A DNA stretch of 64,000 bases from Meghimatium bilineatum (lineage: Eukaryota > Mollusca > Gastropoda > Stylommatophora > Philomycidae): NCBI GenBank assembly GCA_034231615.1, contig CM067298.1:60418387-60482386 (forward strand), read 5' to 3'. Position 1 is the stretch's first letter. Each line of letters begins with the position of its first letter. The notes below the pieces were generated by a model. That model was not told the origin of the DNA. It made no database searches and worked only from the letters and a program-made list of their open reading frames with translations. This document shows, in pieces, positions 22,719 to 64,000 of the stretch. The translations under genes and the position numbers were made by a program.

Positions 22719-23558
22719 AAACTAAACCTCCTTGATTAGGCGGAGCAATATACAGCAACTTTCTCTCCGCTGAATATTGTGGGGTCATCTTCTTCAATTC
22801 TGCACTTGAGGTTACAACCTCTTCTAACTTCTCCTTAACTCTTCTTATCTAGGTACTCTAAGCCTCACCACTCTTCTCTTACTCTGTAGAATCTGTGTTC
22901 TTATTAGTTATTTGTTGTCATAATGATAGAATGTTCAATGCATTACCCCTTTCTTTAAACTCCAGTTGAATCAGTTTTTGACATGTTCTCTTCCATAGAT
23001 CTGTATTTATTATCATTTCTAAACATCTGATACAGGATAGCTTATGTGGCAAAGACATAACAAGAAAGACAAATAGATACAAAATATCTTCTAAGTCAGA
23101 TGTGTTGGGTCATTGACACAAATAAAAAGTGACAATGCATTTCCTTTTGTTTGACTAGATCCTGATGAGACATCTAGTAGGACCATTTTTAAGTTCATAT
23201 TGCTTATTCCATATAGTCATAGGCTTTTGTATTTTTTTGTTTACACTCTGTAATAAAAAGATTTGTGCTTAAAATACTCAATTACTAGATGTATGTAAAA
23301 CTGATCCTACTTCCTACTTTCTGAGTTTGTTCTGTCTCAAACATAGGCATTTGTGACTGAAATGATAGGAAAGATTTCACACAGGAGAGTTCTACAGAGT
23401 AAGAGAAAAGTGGTTCTCAGAGTACCTAGAGAAGAATAGTTAAGAGAAGTTAGAAGAGGTTGGAATCTCAAGTGCAGAATTGAGGAAGATAACTCCTGAA
23501 ATATTCAGCAGAGAGAAGTTGCTGTACATTGCTCCACCTAATCAAGGAGGTTTAGTTT
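22719..23558. repeat. Dispersed repeat present as inverted pair
   Basis: The left arm at 22719-22891 (aaactaaacctccttgatta to actctgtagaa) recurs inverted at 23390-23558 with about 85-90 percent identity. A further segment (tctgtctc.aaca.aggcatt) is directly repeated at 23331 and 23561. Family not recognised. Confidence 0.75.
23091..23190 (+). mobile_element. SINE-2 fragment
   Basis: gtcagatgtgttgggtcatt and gacaatgcatttcc..ggaccat match SINE-2 (see 23880). It lies between the arms of the inverted pair 22719-23558. Confidence 0.6.
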
Positions 23559-23879
23559 CTTCTGTCTCGAACAGAGGCATTTATGACTGTAATGATAGAA
23601 ATATTTCCCTCAGGAAAGTAGAATAAGTTACATAAAACTATTAGAATTGATGGAAAATGTTGGCAACTCCTAAAGATCAGAAACTTCTCAAAAGGGAAGA
23701 AGCATATTTTTTAAAAGGAATCCTACCCTGCTCCTATAGCAAATTCATACTTATAGCCCTGATTATAGAGCATATTTAAAGCTGCCACTGCTCTGCTTCT
23801 TCTGTTTGTTATTATTTGGAAGTCCTCATTGTATTTTTACAAATTATATAATTCCAATACCATCATAAATTACACCCAG

Positions 23880-24022
23880 CTGAAGATGGATGTGTCAGGT
23901 CATTGACACAAATAAAATGGTGACAACGCATTCCATTCTCTGGACTACAACCTGCTGGAAATCTAGTAGGACCATTGTCCTGCTAGAGGAGTGAGAATGA
24001 ACACAGAAGAAGAAGAAGATAT
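23880..24022 (+). mobile_element. SINE-2 copy
   Basis: gaagatggatgtgtcaggtc, gtgacaacgcattcc, ctctggactac..cctgctggaaatctagtagg, then a gaagaagaagaag tail. It shares its 3' part with SINE-1. Confidence 0.75.
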
Positions 24023-24024
24023 AT

Positions 24025-24230
24025 CACACAGAGTTAGTACTGCATTTTGCCATGCACCTCTATTTTGACTGATCATCTTAATCTCAGGAAGGAAGTTGAT
24101 GCCTTTCATCTTAGATTTTCTTGTCAGTGTTTTTTTCCGCAGTCTTTCTGAGTCAACTTTTCTTTTCCATACTGTTCCCATTTGAGAACATATTTTTGAT
24201 TCTTTGGTTGTTTATTCTCATCTTGTAGCT
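24025..24230 (-). mobile_element. Probable LINE 3' end fragment
   Basis: The reverse frame reads RKSKMKGINFLPEIKMISQN and RGAWQNAVLTLCDIS, similar in layout to LINE C-termini (..AQDR..WR..V..LC). Weak. Confidence 0.4.
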
Positions 24231-25050
24231 GACATATCACCATCTTCTTTTCCTGATTGTTGATGAACTATTGGTTGCATGCACATTTCTCATAAATCTT
24301 TATTCAAGGCCATATACTAAGGGGAAGGAGGGTTAAACATCCACCCTAAAAAAGTAGAGCATGACATTTTATATTAAGAAACATGCTCAATGTTGTTTCC
24401 ACACACAGAAATCATCACCATACAAATAAAAATGAGTTGATAATTTATTATATTTTTATTAAGACAAAAAATTTGAGAATACATTCTTATCCTCTCTATT
24501 TTCATGGAACACATTCTCATTACAATATAAATAGGTAAGAAATACAGTGGCATCAAACACAGCTACTAGAAAAGAACAAAATGGGGTAATTACATCAACT
24601 TTTAAAACATTAAAAAATATCATAAGAAATGTTGATCATTGAAATGTGAAATATCATCACCTGTTTTTTTTATTTTGTCTAATAGTGTGTGTTCAGTACT
24701 GCTACCTATTTACATTGCATATTCTGTGCAGTATACCACAGCCCATTAGTTTCCCCTGGAGACTTAATCCCTTCTGGTTTCTGTGTAATTTGATTATCTC
24801 TTATTAACAGCACAATTTATCCAGTATATCTGTGGTAATTAATACTTGCTCCATGTGCATCAATTATTCTTAACCCTTTCACCCTTATGAGATTTCCCAA
24901 TTGTCAATCCCTGATCCCTAAGGCAAGGGGCACAACTCCTCAAAAATATGGATATGATGATGAAAAAATTGCATTTTCTTTCAAACTATTCATCATATCA
25001 CACTCAGACTTGGCAGATCAACAGAAAAATGAACAGTCTTACATAAACCT
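24231..25050. other. Unassigned AT-rich stretch
   Basis: Nothing recognised. Confidence 0.4.
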
Positions 25051-25054
25051 ATCT

Positions 25055-25353
25055 AGTCATGTGACGTATTCCTTCCAGAACGTTGTCTTCCCAATGAACT
25101 CTCTGAACCTCTCTCTGTCTTGGGCGATGTGGCTTGCATTTTCTAGCGATGTATTCATGTTATCTTTAATGTCGTCAGTCCATCGGCTTCTTGGTCTGCC
25201 CCTTCTCCTCTTCCCAGGTACTCTTCCCTCCATTATTTGTCTCTCTAAACAGTTATGTCTCTTTATATGACCAAACAGGCGTAGTTTTCTTTTTGTTATT
25301 GTGTTTAGTAACCAACACTCTGGAATATTCAGTGTGTTTTGGACTTCCGCCAA
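25055..25353 (-). mobile_element. LINE C-terminal fragment, open frame
   Basis: Reads KRKLRLFGHIKRHNCLERQI, GKRRRGRPRSRWTDDIKDNM and ERFREFIGKTTFWKEYVT, then a stop. It carries the GHI-x-RH and RGRPRSRW boxes of LINE ORF2 C-termini. This is the best-kept copy of the family also seen at 335, 15640, 36016 and 48640. Confidence 0.8.
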
Positions 25354-25734
25354 AATGGCAGACTAGAACGAATGTGTTCTCTTTACGGTGCTCGATTAAC
25401 GGTTGTTCCTTCCCGAAAGTAATGGCAACCTACGGGAATATTGTGCCTAGAAATTTCCAATGCATAAACCTATATCAAAGATAATTTAATACATATATGT
25501 TTTAAATAATAAACTGTCAAACTCGACATAATGTGGGGAAAATTATTGTTTGACCTTTGGGGTGTTGAGTAGAGGAGTCATATTGAGACGAAAATATTGA
25601 GATATATTCTCAAATCCCTTTTTTTCCAAACAGGGTGAGATGCCCAAAACGTTGAACCTGTCATATGTACTTCAGTACATACCATACTCAAACAGAATAC
25701 ACAGGTCCATCATAATATAAATTTTTTAAATGAC
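25354..25734. other. Unassigned stretch
   Basis: Nothing recognised. Confidence 0.35.
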
Positions 25735-26175
25735 ATTTTATTTCAATGGCAGTTGCAGATGTTCAGCGCGTGTCTTCTTTCCTTGTTTGTTCTTTGCGTT
25801 ATATTACATAGAAATTTGTCCGATCGGCTGCAAATTGATAAACTCATCGTTGACAATGATGCTAAAGTATTCATAACGTGTGGCAATCTCATCAAGATTA
25901 TGTACAGACCCAATGTTTTGTACACAACTCTCAACTTCTACTCGAAAAACTACATCACTACGGCGAAATTTGCGATGTCACAATTAGTGCCACGCATGTC
26001 CATCTCTTTGTCAGAAACATTAGGTCTATCTAAGAAGAACTTCACTGTCACTTTCCACGTTATATTTAATACGCAAATTACCTACATCGTGCATATTTCC
26101 ATCTTAACTACGGCTGTCATCATCAGTGTACATATGAATAATATCTTCCATTTCCAAAATTAGGTCTAATAATTT
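25735..26175 (-). mobile_element. Possible piggyBac-like transposase N-terminal remnant
   Basis: Reverse frames read MEDIIHMYTDDDSRS (acidic start) and later ATRYEYFSIIVNDEFINL, reminiscent of the piggyBac lead-in (..YF..F..DEL...L). The match is short and broken. The plus-strand ORF over it (25753-26163) has no resemblance to anything. Confidence 0.3.
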
Positions 26176-26560
26176 GCAAATTTTAAAAAAATCGTGATAA
26201 ATTCATTTTTCCACCGATCTCTTAGATTAAACATAAAAAAAGAAGCGAAACCACGGATCTACTCAATGGTCATGGTTTTTAATAGTCCCGGCGCAAACTA
26301 AAAATGTCATATCGGTCGCAACGACATAAGTAAAAAAAAAAAAAAAAAAAAAAAGGCGACTCGAAAATCGTTTAAAACTACGCTAATTAAAAAAAAAATC
26401 TTAATAAATCATTTTTATGTCCGATTTCTCAGATTAAAAGATAAAACAGAAGCTAAACCACGGATCTACGCAATGGTCATGGTTCCTAATAGACCCGACA
26501 CACACAAAAAATGTCATATCGATCGCAGCGAAACAAGTTTTAAAAAGCGTCTTGGAGGCG
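26168..26560. repeat. Tandem duplication, period about 207 bp
   Basis: aaccacggatctac.caatgg and aatgtcatatcg.tcgca occur in both halves at a fixed offset of about 207 bp (ccacggatct at 26251 and 26458). Confidence 0.8.
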
Positions 26561-26847
26561 CTCTAGGAGGCAGCCAGTAGAAGTAGCGCAGAGGCACTCT
26601 AAGGGGGAAACGGTTAATTTTAATAATCCTTTCAGTTCATTCTTTAATATCAACAAGCATACTTCTTTCATTTGTGTTATAATCAGTGGCAAAGCATATA
26701 ATTTTTTGGGGTAAATTGAGTCATGAAAAGGATTATGGGCTACACTTACTGGTATGTCAAAAATGTGCATTTATGTTGTTATAAAATCCAATATTTACAG
26801 TCTATGTCTAATAGTACTTTTGATTGCTAGTACTGTACTACTAGTAC

Positions 26848-27119
26848 TATAGGGAGCCACGTAGTGCAGTGGTTAGAGCACTGGCTTTGCATATGAGTGG
26901 TGCTGGGTTCATTCCCCAGTTGAGGCGGAAATGTTTTTCAGATCGTAACGGCTCCTGGGTTGACCCAGCCTTAAATGGGTACCGGATTAATCCGGGAAAT
27001 AAAGACTGTGAGGGAGAGGAGATGGCTACCGCTCTCATTTGCACAGTCACTGAAATGTGAGATCGCTAACATCTCACACCCCTATGACATTGATAAATGC
27101 TATGGGTGGTTATTTTACT
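26848..27119 (+). mobile_element. tRNA-derived SINE with central domain
   Basis: The A box lies in tagtgcagtggttagagcac and the B box is ggttcattcccc. A body follows with tgacccagccttaaatgggt and taatccgggaaataaagac, then a variable end. A related partial copy is at 45862. tactgtactacta occurs at both flanks (near 26831 and 27126) and may be the target duplication. Confidence 0.75.
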
Positions 27120-27900
27120 TACTTTACTGTACTACTAAAATGAAATATTTACCGTTTACGTCTACTAGTACTTTTGACTACTAGCACTGTACTACTACAA
27201 TAAATACTGGTAATACAAAATAAAGCTAAAATAGCAATGCCCAAATCAACAAAATCAATCATCAAATATCAATATTATAACGGAAATTTTTTAATAATTC
27301 AATAAAATAATAGAATCCAAGTAACAACTTTACAACTAAATGAACGTACTATGAAATATAAATCCGAAACAATCTAAATGCTCAGAATTTAACACATAAG
27401 ATAATCACAAAACGGATAGCCGCTGTACTTGACATTGTGCCACCTGAAAGAAAATTGGAGGAGCACGTTGTGCATTAATCTCCTTCCTAGCTCCCCACAA
27501 GCCCTGATTATCTGGATGTTTTAGGCTGATTGTCACCAGCTTAGCCAAAGGGGAAGTGACCGCAGTCACACATTAATTTTGCAGTCTTTGCACGCTGCGC
27601 TAAATTAAATGTCACTATGCTTGCAAAAGAAAAGTCATTAGAACTTCAATTTTACATCTATTTATGTAAAGGAACGCTTCTGTTTTCGACATATCTCAAC
27701 TTGTCATGCCTACTCTGATGCTTCGCTACTGGTTATAATTTTTCTTCAATCCTCTCAGCCATTCTTATATCTGTTTCAATATCTCTCTTCTACATGAGGT
27801 GTTATGATTTTCTCTTTCACTCACTAAATTAATATCTACAAACTATAGATCAAAATAGAAAAAATGAAAATCATGAATACTAATGAGAATATATATCTGT
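27120..27900. other. DUOX 3' flank, unassigned
   Basis: Lies downstream of the DUOX stop and probably includes its 3' UTR. I found no clear minus-strand AATAAA close to the stop and no repeat family. Confidence 0.4.
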
Positions 27901-61473
<33,573 letters not shown>

Positions 61474-62918
61474 CTAAAATATAATACACATGCACACACA
61501 AATGATCAGAGATACATTATATTTACATGGCAAGACTTTAATCAAAGGATATTGTATAACATGACATTACCATATTTATTGTTTGGAAAGAAATATGGGA
61601 TATAAAAAAAACTGCTTGCACATGCTGATTTTATTTTAGATGCCAAAAATATTATATATTGTATATAAGTACGGTTACCTTGATAGTTTGCTCATAACTG
61701 AAGAGAGCCATATGTTGCAAAAATAAAGTATGGAAAACACTAGGACATATTTTCTTTAGGTTAATGAAAAAATAATCTAGACGACAAGCCAGAAATAAGT
61801 GTTTGTCCTATAAAATTATGGGAAGTGACTATAATAGATTAATCACTGCTAAGAAGTATATATGATAACAGCCTCTCATATCAGAATAGAGAATAAGACG
61901 ATTACATTTGTCCTAACTTAATAAATATAGTTATTGTATTTAATCCTCACTGGAAAGTTCCAAATATAATTACTGTTGAAAGAATAAAAGCCTATCCTGA
62001 GGGTTTATCTGTCTGTCATCTGTTATTTTGAATCTAATCGCTTGATAATTGAATGCAATGCATATTCAGAGGGTCCATCTACAAGATATCTGTTTGAATC
62101 TTGAATCTTATTTTTATCTGATAATTCAGCATGACACTGATATAAATCCGGCAACAATGGTAGAAAATAATTTAATTTATTAAATTAAATGATAAACTGT
62201 TTTGAGTGTAACATCCACAGCATGTTGTTTCAGTATTTACTTGAGTCCCAGGCAGATGAAAACTACAACCAACCAACCATTCAGTGCTAACACTTGTAAA
62301 ACCCTACATGAAATATGAGTAGAAAAGTATTCTCAGACTCCTATCTTATACTGCATAAGATAGAAAGGTGCATGTTAAGAAAAGAATGGGTCATGTTACT
62401 TAACTTGGTTGTCCAAAGTATTACACGGATATACTGCCCTGGTTATGCAGGATTTATAAGCAATGAATAAGCAGATTCATTGGTGGAAATTCTGTGATTT
62501 ATGGCACAGTATTTAACAGAGATAGGGACAACCTAATAAGAGCAATCATTGATTTACTATAGCTTGAAGAAAAAGATGCTAGAGGAGCTAGCATGTAAAT
62601 ATAACCTTTAGCAAGCTGTGTTTACAAATCAAAAATTTTCCCCACGCCACTGAATTCTTTTTTTAGAATTTGTGTTATTGATTGTGGCTGTTTTAAAAAT
62701 TCAATAACATTTTTGTTGTTAGAGATAATTAAATAATATTTGTACATATAAATAAAGAATTGAATACTGCATATATTGGTGTAATTTTTTTATTTGTGTG
62801 TGTGTGTGATACCAGATGTATTAGAAAGTGGTAAAGACGATTTTTCACCAAAAAAAACAACAAAGAAATTATAACAGACAAAAAAGAAAAAAATTATTTA
62901 ACAATTTCGTCCTCCAAA
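61474..62918. other. DUOX upstream intron, unassigned
   Basis: I searched the minus strand for an EF-hand exon ending in phase 2 and found none. A hydrophobic stretch at 62225-62320 (minus) was considered and rejected. Confidence 0.5.
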
Positions 62919-62949
62919 ATGTCATCATCCATGCTGCCGACAGAATTGC

Positions 62950-63185
62950 CTCTATCTTACACCACATACTCTAATGGAGTGATATCTCCTTCTATGAACG
63001 GCACAATTTCCTCCTCATCTGAATCGGCCACCATTATAAATTCAAAGAAATTTGAATCCAAGATGAACAAACTTGATTGCTTGGGACTCTGTAGAAAAAA
63101 CGAATTGCTATGTTCGTATGCTACATAGAAGTTGTGAGAACGACATGCCGGACGTGGAAATAAATAGGCTTCATCTACGCATGTT
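62950..63185 (-). other. Open reading stretch, possible exon or transposase N-terminus
   Basis: In reverse about 75 codons stay open, with MVADSDEEEIVPFIEGDITP followed by LEYV and a good donor-like gtaaga. The acidic start resembles transposase N-termini and some host first exons. No homology recognised. Confidence 0.25.
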
Positions 63186-63349
63186 CCAGTTTATGTGCAT
63201 TACCAAATAAGGCTGTGCTACATCATATAAACATGCCTTGTATATAGGTGGCCCCAGACACCTTTCGTGAAAACTGAGCTAGTACTGGAAGTGGATCTGT
63301 AACTCCCTTAGCTTGCTAAAGGATAAAGAATGACAGAAATGGGGATGAC

Positions 63350-63530
63350 CAGGGATGAGTCGAGAAAGTGTTTTTTTTTACTCTGGAAAAATCTGAAGAT
63401 CACATAATCATCCAACATATGACAGGGAATCTGAGTCTGCATATTCGTGGATGATGCTGAAATGAAGGTCTGAGAGCTTAAGGGAATATTCTGTGTGCCA
63501 TGATGTTGGTTTCTAAGCAAGAAGCAAGTA
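63350..63530 (+). mobile_element. LINE C-terminal fragment
   Basis: Reads IQHMTGNLSLHIRG, parallel to NQHLTGTLSLHTLRW at 57980. Confidence 0.5.
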
Positions 63531-63814
63531 AATTACACCTAAAAAAAGGAGAAATAATTAAAGAATTAGTAACAGAGATATAAGTACACACAACCTTTAG
63601 ATTTTTGCTTAAGGAAATGTAAATAGAATACTTATCAGGGCATCAAGTGCGCCAATACAGGGTTATACTCAAATGAAATCCGACCGTGCTATGTCACCTA
63701 TGACAGAACACGAGGAGCATGATGTTGTCATCACTGATGTAATAAATACACATTAATAAACAAAGGGTTAATGGTCATTCTTTTCATATGCTTAGTGTCC
63801 TGTGCAGACATTCA

Positions 63815-64000
63815 ACAACATGGCCAGTACTATAATGAATCCGTCCAAATTTGACCAACAAGCAGTGATTAAGTTTCTTACAGCCAAAAGATGCTGATCA
63901 AACAACATTCATCAAAGAATGCAGGCGGTGTATGGTGGAAAATGTGTTTTGAAGATAACAGTGAAGAATTTGGTATGAATGTTTCGGGAAGAGCGATGGG
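63815..64000 (+). mobile_element. mariner-type transposase N-terminal fragment, runs off the window
   Basis: From 63820: MASTMMNPSKFDQQAVIKFL and, past one stop, NNIHQRMQAVYGGKCVLKIT. This is the first helix-turn-helix of mariner transposases (..RAVIKFL..EIHERL..VYG). Opposite strand to the mariner piece at 55176. Confidence 0.65.

Noticed and set aside
25753-26163. A 136-codon plus-strand ORF as a membrane protein gene
   Set aside because: No homology, no splice or promoter context, and the opposite strand shows weak piggyBac-like sequence instead.
26848-26920. A functional tRNA gene
   Set aside because: A and B boxes are present but the cloverleaf is poor and a SINE body follows; a related partial copy is at 45862.
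62225-62345. A DUOX exon on the minus strand encoding a hydrophobic stretch (VLALNGWLVVVFICLGL)
   Set aside because: A membrane helix is not expected directly before the EF-hand exon, and the phases do not join to 61473.

Overview
The window is animal nuclear DNA, AT-rich and packed with transposon fragments. There are spliced exons with GT..AG introns of 0.7-5.2 kb, LINE and Penelope-like retroelements, SINEs, and hAT, pogo and mariner relics, and no bacterial-type operons. The one host gene I can read is a dual oxidase (DUOX). The repeat mix and the frequent TAGGCCTA octamer suit a marine invertebrate such as a mollusc, another lophotrochozoan or an ambulacrarian, but I cannot fix the phylum.

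Layout. Positions 1-27900 hold no host gene that I can support. They are a patchwork of 5'-truncated LINEs, Penelope-like element (PLE) ends, SINEs, small DNA transposons and two clean tandem arrays (23-bp units at 3701-4043, nine exact 41-bp units at 6347-6715). The most striking object is a nearly perfect palindrome at 17858-21230 with arms of about 1.67 kb and an 11-bp centre, built from two head-to-head PLE 3' halves, each with a GIY-YIG endonuclease domain. An older, smaller PLE palindrome lies at 14517-14937.

Positions 27901-61473 on the minus strand are the C-terminal part of DUOX: 14 exons that join in phase to 657 codons and a stop. They encode the last EF-hand-type segment, the heme-binding membrane core, the FAD and NADPH sites and the FENF C-terminus. 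The peroxidase-like ectodomain and upstream exons lie beyond 61474, probably outside the window. Every intron longer than about 1.6 kb carries transposon debris.

The repeats can be put in order from target-site duplications (TSDs) and nesting. LINE tails sit inside PLEs (9738-9898, 14944-15508), a LINE tail sits inside another LINE's reverse-transcriptase gene (35476-35840), and a SINE sits inside a LINE (56568-56848). PLE ends share a small hairpin whose stem bases change together between copies and which resembles a decayed hammerhead ribozyme. One LINE (53440-54025) begins with a 28-bp perfect palindrome that overlaps its own TSD, which looks like a record of cDNA snap-back at integration.
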